A stretch of DNA of 64,000 nucleotides from Prosthecobacter vanneervenii (GTDB taxonomy: Bacteria; Verrucomicrobiota; Verrucomicrobiia; Verrucomicrobiales; Verrucomicrobiaceae), in the NCBI RefSeq assembly GCF_014203095.1, contig NZ_JACHIG010000003.1:486677-550676 (forward strand). The letters run 5' to 3'. The position numbers and the translations under genes were made by a program. Every line of letters starts with the position of its first letter. Positions within the stretch are counted from its first letter, which is position 1. Under the pieces are notes generated by a model. It was not told the origin of the DNA and ran no database searches. It saw only the letters and a program-made list of their open reading frames with translations. Positions 28,785 to 37,798 of this stretch are shown here, in pieces.

Positions 28785-29975
28785 TCACTGGTTTCGCTGA
28801 TTCCAGTAAATCTTGATATTCTTACTGCGACGACCGGCGGCGATGATCTCAAGATCACGATCTCCATCAAGATCGGCACAAACCGCGTCTTCGCAGGCCA
28901 TGCCGCCATCATCGATCATGGCCTCGTTCCAGCCGCTGCCATCCTCCTTGGTGGTCCAGAAAAGCTTCACGGCCACCTTGCCAATTTTTTGCTGCGCACG
29001 CCAGCCCACCACGATCTGGCGGTTGTTCAGGCCCAGAAGGTCGTGCGTGGCGATGGCGTGGCCGTCCACGAGTTCCCCACTCAGCACACGACGCTCCCAG
29101 GTGCCGTTTTTGGGACCTTCGGGCTTGGGAGTGTAAATGACGAGCTTGTCACCATGCATGGGCTCGATGGTAGCCACATAGGGCTGCCCACCCGCAAAAG
29201 CCCCGTAGCGCACCTCTCCCGCGCCGAGCAGCTCGGTGGAGTCCTTTGGATGCTGCGCGATCCAGTGCTCCTTCCAGCCGTTGTCAGTCGGGTCCAGCCG
29301 CACCACACCTTCGCGCCCGCAGAGCAGCAGGCTCTCGGCCTCGGTGCCAGGCGCAGGGATGATGTCGAGATTGTGTGTCTTGTGCATCGTGCCCTGCACC
29401 AGGGTGGTGTTCCACTCCTTGTGAGGATCATCCGGCAAGTGGTAGGCCAGCACCCGCACACCGGCTCCCTCGCCGTTTTTGTCATTGCCCCGACCATGCA
29501 ACGGCACCACTACGAGGTCATAGCGCCCGCCACGATTGCGCACCCACTTCATGCGGTGGGTGGTGGGTTCGTGTGTCAGTTTCACCGGCTCCCACTTCTG
29601 GGTGCGGTCCGCCGGTGGGATGAGATAAAACACCGCGCCGCTGCCCGTGGTGTCTCCAGGATTCCACTCGGCCCCCACGGCGATCTCGCATTTGCCATCG
29701 CCATTGATGTCACGCGCCGCGATGCACACATGGTCTTTCTCCGTGAGCTGCTCGGCGATAATGTGTTTCTTCCACGTCGGGTTTTCGTACCACACAATCA
29801 CCTTGCTGTCCGCCAGCAGAATGTCTGTGCGCTGGTCCCCGTTCACATCCGCCACAGCCAGACCGTATCCGATGCCCACGGCATCATCGATCTGCTGCTC
29901 TTTAAAGCTGGGGGTCTGTGCCTGTGCGGCAGCAGTCAGGAGGGATGCAAAAAGGAGCGCGTTTTTCATGATCAC
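28785..29975 (-). CDS. Secreted FG-GAP/VCBS repeat protein
   Basis: A 396-aa exported beta-propeller-like protein. It opens MIMKNALLFASLLTAAAQAQ, a Sec signal (Met at 29969 is an alternative start). FG-GAP-type calcium-binding repeats are visible: YGLAVADVNGDQRTDILLAD, DINGDGKCEIAVGAEWNPGD and the last-repeat DAVCADLDGDRDLEIIAAGR. The D-x-N/D-G-D motifs are the metal-binding loops. A seven-bladed propeller similar to integrin alpha and VCBS proteins is likely. Its partner or ligand is unknown. It is 42 bp downstream of the methyltransferase gene and 74 bp upstream of the L,D-transpeptidase on the same strand. Confidence 0.87.
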   Translation of the reverse strand: MIMKNALLFASLLTAAAQAQTPSFKEQQIDDAVGIGYGLAVADVNGDQRTDILLADSKVIVWYENPTWKKHIIAEQLTEKDHVCIAARDINGDGKCEIAVGAEWNPGDTTGSGAVFYLIPPADRTQKWEPVKLTHEPTTHRMKWVRNRGGRYDLVVVPLHGRGNDKNGEGAGVRVLAYHLPDDPHKEWNTTLVQGTMHKTHNLDIIPAPGTEAESLLLCGREGVVRLDPTDNGWKEHWIAQHPKDSTELLGAGEVRYGAFAGGQPYVATIEPMHGDKLVIYTPKPEGPKNGTWERRVLSGELVDGHAIATHDLLGLNNRQIVVGWRAQQKIGKVAVKLFWTTKEDGSGWNEAMIDDGGMACEDAVCADLDGDRDLEIIAAGRRSKNIKIYWNQRNQ

Positions 29976-30017
29976 CCAGCCTAGACGTAAACGCCGGAGG
30001 GAATCAATCTCACAAAC

Positions 30018-30761
30018 TCAAACCTCCTCGACTTTCCGGCGCCACCTCATGCCCAAAGCCACGCTCCACTGATACTTACGCGCGTGCTCTCGGATCAAAA
30101 AGGGCATGTCCACCGTCTTTCCGAGGTCAAAGTGCGGCTCCAGCAAAGACGTCAGCCACTCGCGAGTGGAGCCTTGGGGCCAGTTCCCGTGCGGCGTGAA
30201 TTCCTCCAGCCAGGTGCAAGGCGTGGTCAGAAGGAGCTGGCCTCCGGGACGCACCAGTTGGGGAAGGCGCTCGATGAGCTTCAGCGGATCGGTAAGCCGG
30301 CAGAGCAGATTGGCCGCATGCACGATGTCGTAGTCGCCGAGATCGCTGCGCAGGTTCATCGCATCGCCTTGCTCAAAGCGCACACGGTCGCGTCGCAGGT
30401 TTTCTGGTACGCGTGCTACCAGCGCGGTCTTTGCGCTGCCTTCGTCCACGCGTTCGTAAGACATGCTGCCTTCACGTGCCAGTACGGCAGCGGCATCTAC
30501 AAAGCTCTGAGAATAGTCGATTCCCAAAACGCTCACGCCGAAATTCGCCAGCTCAAAACTCGACCTGCCAACGGCGCAGCCGAGATCAAGCGCAACGGCC
30601 TCGCAGGGCGTGCGCGGGAGATCGATGAGCTCCATGACTGTGCGCACTGGGAAGCCCAGCGCTTCACGCGGGCCGCTCTCCCAAGGCAGCACCTCAGATG
30701 GCTGGCCGTAGTGGAAGAGCAGGTATTCGTCGAGCAGCCGACGCGTTTCGTAGATGTTCAT
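30018..30761 (-). CDS. 4-mercaptohistidine N1-methyltransferase-like (OvoA C-terminal type)
   Basis: A 247-aa SAM-dependent methyltransferase. It has the free-standing form of the OvoA C-terminal domain, which methylates 4-mercaptohistidine in ovothiol synthesis. The opening MNIYETRRLLDEYLLFHYGQ, the SAM-binding motif ALDLGCAVGRSSFELA, DIVHAANLLCRLTDPL, GGQLLLTTPCTWLEEFTPHG and FLIREHARKYQWSVA match my recall of that family. The FGE-like thiol-forming core of OvoA is not nearby, so the substrate is uncertain. The start codon of the gene is 9 bp from the stop of the M29-like gene, implying a shared operon. Confidence 0.85.
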   Translation of the reverse strand: MNIYETRRLLDEYLLFHYGQPSEVLPWESGPREALGFPVRTVMELIDLPRTPCEAVALDLGCAVGRSSFELANFGVSVLGIDYSQSFVDAAAVLAREGSMSYERVDEGSAKTALVARVPENLRRDRVRFEQGDAMNLRSDLGDYDIVHAANLLCRLTDPLKLIERLPQLVRPGGQLLLTTPCTWLEEFTPHGNWPQGSTREWLTSLLEPHFDLGKTVDMPFLIREHARKYQWSVALGMRWRRKVEEV

Positions 30762-30770
30762 CAGGATGGC

Positions 30771-31955
30771 TTATTCGGCGGCCAGAGCTTCCAGCAGATA
30801 TTTCGAGGGCTGGAAATGCTCGTTCAGCACGGTGACCTTGCCATCGCGGAACATGCGCGTCTGCTTGATGTCGAAGTTCGGCGTCTTGTGCGGCGCAAAG
30901 AGGATGTCATCGTGCGTCGCGTTCTGGTGCCGCTTGAACTGAGCAGGAGTGATGTGCCCACCCAGATGATCGTCACGCCCTGTGGCCAGATGGCAGGTGC
31001 CGAGCACCTTTTCATCCTGAATGTCGGCACCGGAAACCGGCAGCACCTGCGTGCCAAAACCCAGCTCTCCAAGCACACCGGTCATGGGATCATCTGCCAG
31101 CTTGGCATTGTGTGCATCAATGGTGCTTTGATTGCCGGCAATGAGCTCGGCCTTGATGATACAGCCTTTGGTGACCGTGAGCTTGCCCAGAGTGCCGTCT
31201 TCATACTTCAGCGGGAATGTTCCCTCGGCGCCAGTCGGCACGAAATACACTTCACCTGCAGGCAGGTTGGCAATGTCCGGCGCGTCTCCCTGGCAGAGGC
31301 CGTGGCTCTTCTGCGCTTCCTGCTGACCCAGCTCAAGGCGCACCGTCATGTCGGGGCCGTTTTCTACCGTGAAATCAATTTCCACCGCGTCCGCACGTGT
31401 CATCGCCTTGCGCAGTTTTTCAGCATCCTTGCTCACCACTTCATAATCCACCGCGAGTCCGGAATTGAGGATGACATCATTCACCCCGTGAAGAGTCGCG
31501 CCGCGAAAGCCATACTGCTTGGCAAAGGCCGTCAGCGGTGCGGTGGCGGAGAAGGTGGAGATGCAGAGAATGATTTCGTAGTTTGGATAGATGTCTTTCT
31601 CCAGGCTGAGCTCCTTGCCGCTCATGTCCACACAGAGATCAGGAAGGTCCAGGTTGCTGCCGGTGGTCTGCTGGTAGGCATACATTTCGCCGCCCTGCAG
31701 CGCCAGCTCTTCGGCCACGCCGTTTTTCAGCCCCTGGTAGAAGTGGTCATGCGCGCGCTTCTGGATGGGACGCGCAGGATTTTTCAGAAAGGCGTAATCC
31801 TTTGCTTCGGCGAGATCCGGCAGGTCGATGAGGATGCAGATCTTGCGACCAAAGGTGGGTTTGAAAACAGTGCCCAGCAGGCGTGCGAGATCAAACTTGG
31901 GGAACTGACGCCCTTGGGCAGTGGTTTGGACGGTGGTCATGGGAGCAGCGATCAT
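30771..31955 (-). CDS. M29-like aminopeptidase (aminopeptidase T-type metallopeptidase)
   Basis: A 394-aa protein resembling thermophilic aminopeptidase T (peptidase family M29), which uses two metal ions. The family pattern is clear in the C-terminal half: NLPAGEVYFVP (Glu), GVLGELGFGTQ (Glu), VLGTCHLATGRDDHLGG (His) and NATHDDILF (His-Asp). The N-terminal half is a mixed alpha/beta domain (KICILIDLPDLAEAKDYAFL, YEIILCISTFSATAPLTAFA). It has no signal, so it acts in the cytosol. Start at 31955 or Met at 31940. Pairing with the mercaptohistidine methyltransferase suggests a peptide or thiol-conjugate substrate, but this is inference. Confidence 0.82.
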   Translation of the reverse strand: MIAAPMTTVQTTAQGRQFPKFDLARLLGTVFKPTFGRKICILIDLPDLAEAKDYAFLKNPARPIQKRAHDHFYQGLKNGVAEELALQGGEMYAYQQTTGSNLDLPDLCVDMSGKELSLEKDIYPNYEIILCISTFSATAPLTAFAKQYGFRGATLHGVNDVILNSGLAVDYEVVSKDAEKLRKAMTRADAVEIDFTVENGPDMTVRLELGQQEAQKSHGLCQGDAPDIANLPAGEVYFVPTGAEGTFPLKYEDGTLGKLTVTKGCIIKAELIAGNQSTIDAHNAKLADDPMTGVLGELGFGTQVLPVSGADIQDEKVLGTCHLATGRDDHLGGHITPAQFKRHQNATHDDILFAPHKTPNFDIKQTRMFRDGKVTVLNEHFQPSKYLLEALAAE

Positions 31956-32018
31956 AGGCAGTGGAGAGTGTCAGGCAAATACGCCCTGCATTTTCAGGCG
32001 GATTCATAGAACTCTGTT

Positions 32019-32777
32019 TCAGCTTCCTGAGAATTGGTCCCATAATAATTTGGCCACCATCGCAAATACCACTCCGATGAAGATGACACGGATGAACGGC
32101 GCCCCGTGCCGGATGGCCATTCCGGCCCCCAACCTCCCACCGATAAGCTGGCCAGCAATCATCACAGCCGCGATTTCATAATGAACCCGCGCGCTGAATA
32201 CGAAGATGATCAGCGAAGCCATGTTGCTCGTGAGATTCACGACCTTGGTGAAGGCCGTGGCACGTGTCAGTTCCAGGCCCAGCAGTGAGATGCAGGCCAA
32301 CGCCCAGAAGGCTCCTGTGCCGGGGCCAAAGAAACCGTCATAAAATCCCAGCACGCCTCCCGCCAGGCAGGCAAAAGCACCGATTTTTAAGCGTGCGTGC
32401 GCAGCTGTTTTTCCCAGCCCGGGACTGAGCAGCACATACATCGCAATGCCGAGAAGCATCCATGGCACGATCCTTTTCAGCAATGCGTTGCTGATGAGCG
32501 TCACCACCCACGCACCGGCCATGGCTGAAACAAAAGTGACCAGAACCGTCAGCCGCACCTGCTGCCACGACACCAGTCCAGCCTTGGCATATTTTCGCAC
32601 CGCCATTAGGGTGCCCCAAACCGCCTGCATTTTGTTCGTCCCCAGCGCCATCTGCGGTGGCAGCCCGGCCCACAACAAAGCCGGCAGCGAGATCAGCCCG
32701 CCACCGCCCGCAATCGCATCGATGAACCCACCGCTCAGCCCTGCTGCGAAGAGAAGACAGATCGTCTCCCAGCTCAT
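32019..32777 (-). CDS. TauE/SafE (TSUP) family anion transporter
   Basis: A 252-aa integral membrane protein with about seven to eight transmembrane segments. It begins MSWETICLLFAAGLSGGFID and AIAGGGGLISLPALLWAGLP, the GG-x-G-G-L-I family signature. The second half repeats the pattern (GVLGFYDGFFGPGTGAFWAL). TSUP proteins move sulfite, sulfonates or related anions. Candidate roles are export of sulfite or sulfur compounds generated by the adjacent sulfur-linked genes. Its start overlaps the upstream isomerase's stop by 4 bp (ATGA), indicating translational coupling. The M29 gene starts 63 bp downstream. Confidence 0.9.
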   Translation of the reverse strand: MSWETICLLFAAGLSGGFIDAIAGGGGLISLPALLWAGLPPQMALGTNKMQAVWGTLMAVRKYAKAGLVSWQQVRLTVLVTFVSAMAGAWVVTLISNALLKRIVPWMLLGIAMYVLLSPGLGKTAAHARLKIGAFACLAGGVLGFYDGFFGPGTGAFWALACISLLGLELTRATAFTKVVNLTSNMASLIIFVFSARVHYEIAAVMIAGQLIGGRLGAGMAIRHGAPFIRVIFIGVVFAMVAKLLWDQFSGS

Positions 32778-33784
32778 GATTTGCGGCCCAGAATGCGGTC
32801 CAGAGAATCCGAGGTCTGGTAGATCAGCGCCTCAGGGTAATGCGCATAAGGGTGGAAGTACTCAAAAGTCAGGAAGCCTTCATAACCCGTGTCCGCCAGC
32901 GCATCCGTCACCGCCGGCCAGTTGGTGGTGCCATCGAGCAGCGGGCGGAAGGTCTCCAGGCTGAAGTCGGTGCCCTTTTTGGTGAACTCCTTCAAATGCA
33001 CGTTCTTCGTGCGCTTGCCCAGCACCTTGGCCCAGTGCTCAGGAAACTGAAACATGCTGATGTTTCCGGTGTCAAAATGCACGCGCACATGCTCGCTGCC
33101 AAAGCTGTCCACAAAGCCATTCATCTCCATCGGGGTCATGAGGTAGCCATTAAAAAAGATGTTTTCGATGTTGAGGCAGACCTTCAGTTTTTCCGCCTGC
33201 TTCGCCAGCTGTCCCACGGCCTCGCGGGCGCGCTGGTCACACACATCATTCGCCACCGGCTCGTGATCCGTGCGCCACGGGATATGCACCGCGCCAGGCA
33301 CCACGAGCACATTCTCCACACCGAGGTCATGCGCACACTGGGCGATCTTTCCGGCCAGTTCCATGCCTTGCGCTCGCTTGGCCGGATCATTACTCGTCAG
33401 CGGATAGGGCCAGAAAAGGAAGGAGCACAACCCGCTGATCTGGATGCCGATCTCATCCGCCATCTTGCGAATCTTCACATAGTCCGCCGTGCCATGCTTG
33501 GGCGAGAGATCATTGTCGAGATCGTAATTCAGCTCGATGCCGTCAAAGCCCGCGTCCTTGGCCAGCTGCATGCACTCCCGCAGCGTCATGCGCTCCGGGT
33601 ACGGAAAGGCCCACAGATTGATCGACTTGAGCATGTTGTACTTTTTAACCGCTCCACGCCGCGCGTCAGGCGCAGCCACCGGTGCCGCACGCACCGGCTC
33701 AAAAGCGAGAGCCCCCAGCCCCACGGAGGCAATGGTGGCTTTCAGGGCATCACGGCGGGAAAGGGAGTCAGGGGCGGGATTCAT
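32774..33784 (-). CDS. Tat-exported sugar phosphate isomerase/epimerase-like TIM barrel
   Basis: A 336-aa protein with a twin-arginine signal (LSRRDALKATIASVGLGALA), the longest of the three isomerase-like proteins here. The start at 33784 (MNPAPDSLSRRDALK) is preferred over the Met at 33796 because it is closest to the signal. Putative metal ligands lie in DGIELNYDLDND, VCLNIENIFFNG, HVRVHFDTGNISMF and GFLTFEYFHPYAHYPE. It overlaps the TSUP gene by 4 bp and heads a leftward gene run. It may convert an exported sugar or keto-sugar, though the anion transporter partner is unusual. The reaction is not established. Confidence 0.86.
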   Translation of the reverse strand: MNPAPDSLSRRDALKATIASVGLGALAFEPVRAAPVAAPDARRGAVKKYNMLKSINLWAFPYPERMTLRECMQLAKDAGFDGIELNYDLDNDLSPKHGTADYVKIRKMADEIGIQISGLCSFLFWPYPLTSNDPAKRAQGMELAGKIAQCAHDLGVENVLVVPGAVHIPWRTDHEPVANDVCDQRAREAVGQLAKQAEKLKVCLNIENIFFNGYLMTPMEMNGFVDSFGSEHVRVHFDTGNISMFQFPEHWAKVLGKRTKNVHLKEFTKKGTDFSLETFRPLLDGTTNWPAVTDALADTGYEGFLTFEYFHPYAHYPEALIYQTSDSLDRILGRKS

Positions 33785-33905
33785 AGGCTGATGCAATCAG
33801 AAGCCCATTACGAAGGCAAGAGGAAGAAACACACAGCTCACCTCACCAGATCAAGTGAGCAGGATCGGCTTGCCTTTGTCGCGCGGACTTAGAGAATCGC
33901 TCCTC

Positions 33906-36245
33906 ATGAAGCTCCTTGTTCCTGCTTTTCTCGCCACCCTCTCCCTCGCCGCAGCCGAGTCCGGCTCTCCGGTCGGCAAGTTTCAGCAGCTCGATTCCTC
34001 CATCCCCACGCCCACCCCGCAGCGCAATGCCTCAGGCGCACCGGGCTCGGCTTACTGGCAGAACCGCGCCGACTATGACATCAATGTAGTGCTGGACGAT
34101 GTGAAGCGTGCGATCAGCGCAGACGCGACCGTCACCTACCACAATGCCTCGCCGGACCCGCTGAGCTATCTCTGGGTGCAGCTGGATCAGAATTACTTTT
34201 CCCACAATGCCGACTCACGCAGCGTCCCCAACACCAAGCGCGGTGTCGATCCGGAAAAGATCACCTACTCCGCGCTGGACCGCCTGCTGGCATATGAGAA
34301 GTACGATGGCGACATGAAGATCCTGAAGCTCACCGACTCCAAAGGCGAGCCCCTGCCGCACACCGTGGTGAAGACGATGTTACGAATCGATCTGGCCGAA
34401 CCTCTCGCCGCTGATGCCGACTTCGTTTTCAAGATCGCCTGGAGCTACCCCATCAACGACTGCAAGCGCATCAATGCGCGCACTGGCTACGAGCACTTTG
34501 AGGAGGACGGCAACACCATCTACACCATCGCCCAGTGGTTCCCGCGCATGGCGGCCTACACCGACTATGCCGGCTGGATCAACAAGCAATTCCTCGGCAC
34601 CGGCGAGTTCACGCTCGAATTCGGCAACTACAAAGTCAGCCTGACCACGCCGGACGACCACATCGTCGCCGCCACCGGAGCGCTGCAAAACCCGGATGCC
34701 GTGCTGACCAAAACGCAGCGCGACCGCCTCCAGCAGGCTGAAAAGGAGAAGCGGAAGCCCGTCTTTATCGTCACCCCTGACGAGGCCAAGGCGGCTGAAA
34801 AAGGAAAGCCCAAAGGAAAGAAGACCTGGGTCTTTCAGGCCGAAAACGTCCGCGATTTTGCCTTTGCGTCCTCCCGCAAATTCATCTGGGACGCCATGGC
34901 CGTGGAAGGCGCCAGTGTGAATGGCAAGCCGGTGATGGCCATGTCGCTCTACCCCAAGGAAGGCATGCCTTTGTGGGACAAATACTCCACACACGCCATC
35001 GCCCACACGATCCAGACCTACTCACGCTACACCTTTGCGTATCCCTACCCCGTCGCGTGGTCGGTCAACGGCCCCATCGGCGGCATGGAGTACCCCATGA
35101 TCTGCTTCAACGGTCCGCGCCCAGAGAAAGACGGCACCTATCCCGAGAAGACCAAATACGGTCTCATCGGCGTGGTCATCCATGAAGTGGGACACAACTA
35201 CTTCCCCATGATCGTTAACAGCGACGAACGCCAGTGGACCTGGATGGACGAGGGGCTGAACTCCTTTGTGGAATATCTGACCGAAGAAGAATGGGAAAAC
35301 GACTGGAAGCACCGCCGCAATGAGCGCGGCATGGTGGACTACATGCGCCTCAAGGACCGCGTGCCGGTGATGACGAATTCGGAATCCATCGCCGATCTCG
35401 GCCCCAATGCCTACGGCCAGCCCACTGTGGCGCTCAATATCCTGCGTGAGCACATCCTCGGTCGCGAGGCTTTTGATCATGCGTTCAAGACTTATGCGAA
35501 GCGCTGGATGTTCAAGCGGCCCACTCCCTCCGACTTCTTCCGCACCATGGAGGAGGCCAGCGGCGTGGACCTCGACTGGTTCTGGCGCGGCTGGTTTTAC
35601 AGCATCGACCATGTCGATGTCTCCGTTGATGAGGTGAAATGGCTGCAACTCGACACCCGCGATCCCGCCATTGAAAAGCCGAAAAAGAAAAAGGAAAAGG
35701 AAGAACTGCCAAAGACGCTGACCCGCGAGCGTAACTACCCGCTCTCCAAGCGCATCGACCGCTATCCCGAGCTGAAAGATTTCTACGACAGCTATGACGA
35801 GGCCACCGTGCTGCCGAGTGAGAAGAAGAAATTCGAGTCTCTCATCAAGGAGCTGAAGGAAGAAAAGATCGACCCCGCCCTGCTGCAGACCAAGCACAAC
35901 TTCTACCTCATCGAGTTCAGCAATGTAGGCGGCCTCATCACCCCGGTGATCCTCAAAGCCGAATACAGCGACGGCAGCAGCGAAGAGATCACCCTGCCTG
36001 CGGAGATCTGGCGCTTCAACACCGAGAAAGCCTCCAAGCTCCTCTTCACCAAGAAGGAGCTGAAATCCGTCACCTTTGACCCAAGACAGGAACTGGTGGA
36101 CACCAACGTCGAAAACAATTTCTGGCCACGCCGCCCGGTGAAAAGCAAATTCCAGCTCTACAAGGATGACAAGGCCCCCAATCCGATGCGCGAGCTCACC
36201 AAGCCGGAGAAAGACGAGAAGAAGGACGAAGCCAAAAAGGACTGA
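33906..36245 (+). CDS. Secreted M1-family metallopeptidase
   Basis: A 779-aa zinc aminopeptidase-like enzyme of family M1. The start at 33906 opens a Sec signal (MKLLVPAFLATLSLAAAESG). The exopeptidase-type motif GGMEYP, the zinc site HEVGHNYF (HExxH) and the downstream Glu in WMDEGLNSFVEYLTE (third ligand) are all present. The N-terminal 260 residues are the beta-saddle domain (YDINVVLDDVKRAISADATV). A charged, Lys/Glu-rich region (about 590-650) precedes a C-terminal beta domain. It may degrade exogenous peptides. The gene converges on the maltokinase-like gene with one base between stop codons. Confidence 0.93.
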   Translation: MKLLVPAFLATLSLAAAESGSPVGKFQQLDSSIPTPTPQRNASGAPGSAYWQNRADYDINVVLDDVKRAISADATVTYHNASPDPLSYLWVQLDQNYFSHNADSRSVPNTKRGVDPEKITYSALDRLLAYEKYDGDMKILKLTDSKGEPLPHTVVKTMLRIDLAEPLAADADFVFKIAWSYPINDCKRINARTGYEHFEEDGNTIYTIAQWFPRMAAYTDYAGWINKQFLGTGEFTLEFGNYKVSLTTPDDHIVAATGALQNPDAVLTKTQRDRLQQAEKEKRKPVFIVTPDEAKAAEKGKPKGKKTWVFQAENVRDFAFASSRKFIWDAMAVEGASVNGKPVMAMSLYPKEGMPLWDKYSTHAIAHTIQTYSRYTFAYPYPVAWSVNGPIGGMEYPMICFNGPRPEKDGTYPEKTKYGLIGVVIHEVGHNYFPMIVNSDERQWTWMDEGLNSFVEYLTEEEWENDWKHRRNERGMVDYMRLKDRVPVMTNSESIADLGPNAYGQPTVALNILREHILGREAFDHAFKTYAKRWMFKRPTPSDFFRTMEEASGVDLDWFWRGWFYSIDHVDVSVDEVKWLQLDTRDPAIEKPKKKKEKEELPKTLTRERNYPLSKRIDRYPELKDFYDSYDEATVLPSEKKKFESLIKELKEEKIDPALLQTKHNFYLIEFSNVGGLITPVILKAEYSDGSSEEITLPAEIWRFNTEKASKLLFTKKELKSVTFDPRQELVDTNVENNFWPRRPVKSKFQLYKDDKAPNPMRELTKPEKDEKKDEAKKD

Positions 36246-36246
36246 C

Positions 36247-37689
36247 TCAGCCCGCACTAGACTCGTCCAGAATGCGCAGCACACCCCTCAGCGGAATCAC
36301 TGCCCAGTCAGGCCGGTTGTTCAGCTCGTAGCACACCTCATAAACCGCTTTCTCCAGCAGGCAGGCGTCCAGCAGCTTGCGCATCTGCATCTCACTTTCA
36401 GGCAGAAAGGCCGCCCCATGCGCCGTCCGCAGATAGGCATCGAGAAATGCCTCGCTCATACGCTCCGTCCATTCCAGCACACCAGCATCCTCGCCACCCT
36501 GCTTCGCTATGACGGTATAAGCCGCATAGTCAAACGAGCGTAGCATTCCAGCCACATCGCGCAGCGGCGAATGCTTCATGCGCCGCTCATGCAATGGGCG
36601 TGCGGGCTCGCCTTCAAAGTCGATGATGACAAAGTCACCCTCCGTGTCGAGCACCTGGCCCAGATGGTAGTCTCCATGAATCCGAATGCGCGTGGCCCCA
36701 ACCTCCGGATCTATCAGGCTGGCGTAGCGCTGTAAAATCTCATCCTCATGGCGGAGCAACCTGGCCGCCTCGGCTTGAATCTGGCGCGGCAAATCCGCCA
36801 TCCTCAGCTCCAAAAGCCGCATCATCCGCTGTGTAGTTTCAGCCATCATCCTTCGCAGCGATTCACGGTAGGAATCATCGAAAGCCTCGGCGGTAAACTC
36901 GGGGCCATCCCCAGCCGCCAGCGCCAGATGCATTTGCGCCGTGCGCTCTCCCAGCAGCCTCGCCGGGCCCGATTCCCCCATGCCATTCTTTCGTTCCAGC
37001 CGGCGCAGGGTGGTCGTCCAGGCTGTGCCCGCATTCGGCACATTTGTGACCAGCAGCGCCAGCACCCTGGTTCCACCCTCTGCACCTTGGAACTCGATGG
37101 CCCCACCGTAGCCGGGCACATGCTCGAAGGAGTTCCGCTCGGTGAAATAACGCAGCAGCTCCACATCGGGGTTCCCGCCTACCTCCAGCCGGCGGTAAAG
37201 CTTGAGGAAAAAGCGGTCACCATACAGAACCGATGAATTGCTCTGCTCCACCGACAGCACACGCGAAGGCAGTTGCTCAGCCATCTCCTTCGCCTGCGTC
37301 TTGAAGGCAGCGCTGCAGATTCCCACCAGCTCACCGGTAGCGCTGCACAGCCGACGCTCCTCCAGGATAATCTCCAGCAAGGCCGCCCGGAATTTTTCAT
37401 CCTCCAGCGCATCCGTCCAAACTTCTGCGCCATCCACCCAAGCCAGCCTCATGGGCAGAAGATACGTCTCGGCAGTTGCTTCGGTGTATTCGACACGCAG
37501 CAGAACAAGACAGCCCGCATCGCCCACAGAAATCGCCTCCAGCACCTCCACCCCGCTGAGACTCTGCGCCTTGCCGCCAAACCAGCGGCAGCCTTGCAGA
37601 TGCTCGGCAAATGACACACGGCTCAGCGCCGCCGCCCACGCGGGATTCATTGGCTCATCATGATCATGCCCCGTTTCAGCCATGACCAT
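36247..37689 (-). CDS. Maltokinase-like protein (trehalose synthase C-terminal family)
   Basis: A 480-aa kinase-like protein. The N-terminal cap domain includes CRWFGGKAQSLSG, the typical maltokinase opening. The catalytic region contains RIRIHGDYHLGQVLDTEGDF, VIIDFEGEPARPLHERRMKH and SPLRDVAGMLRSFDYAAYTV, the HGDxHxGQ and DFEGEP signatures of maltokinase Pep2/Mak. Maltokinase phosphorylates maltose at C1, feeding GlgE alpha-glucan synthesis. No GlgE, GlgB or TreS gene is in the window. The start could be 37689, 37683 or 37650. Its stop is one base from that of the convergent M1 peptidase gene. xylA lies upstream, beyond a terminator. Confidence 0.88.
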   Translation of the reverse strand: MVMAETGHDHDEPMNPAWAAALSRVSFAEHLQGCRWFGGKAQSLSGVEVLEAISVGDAGCLVLLRVEYTEATAETYLLPMRLAWVDGAEVWTDALEDEKFRAALLEIILEERRLCSATGELVGICSAAFKTQAKEMAEQLPSRVLSVEQSNSSVLYGDRFFLKLYRRLEVGGNPDVELLRYFTERNSFEHVPGYGGAIEFQGAEGGTRVLALLVTNVPNAGTAWTTTLRRLERKNGMGESGPARLLGERTAQMHLALAAGDGPEFTAEAFDDSYRESLRRMMAETTQRMMRLLELRMADLPRQIQAEAARLLRHEDEILQRYASLIDPEVGATRIRIHGDYHLGQVLDTEGDFVIIDFEGEPARPLHERRMKHSPLRDVAGMLRSFDYAAYTVIAKQGGEDAGVLEWTERMSEAFLDAYLRTAHGAAFLPESEMQMRKLLDACLLEKAVYEVCYELNNRPDWAVIPLRGVLRILDESSAG

Positions 37690-37728
37690 GCTTGCTGTAA
37701 ATCAGGTGCTGGCGCAAGATCAGCGCGA

Positions 37729-37760
37729 AAACAAATGAGGCGGTCGTTTCCGACCGCCTC
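37729..37760 (-). terminator. Rho-independent terminator of xylA
   Basis: Read on the minus strand, a perfect 10-bp stem (GAGGCGGTCG with CGACCGCCTC, 37737-37760) encloses a GAAA tetraloop and is followed by ATTTGTTTTC. It begins 38 bases downstream of the xylA stop, and separates xylA from the maltokinase-like gene. Confidence 0.9.
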
Positions 37761-37798
37761 ACGAGTGGAATGCGTTTTCCGGCAGATGCCGATACCGT

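Noticed and set aside
30084..32009. Rightward open frame of 641 codons
   Set aside because: Antisense to the methyltransferase and M29-like genes, both of which match families. Composition is that of a shadow frame.
35022..36284. Leftward open frame of 420 codons over the M1 peptidase
   Set aside because: Antisense to a gene with HExxH and GGMEYP motifs; no protein-like features.
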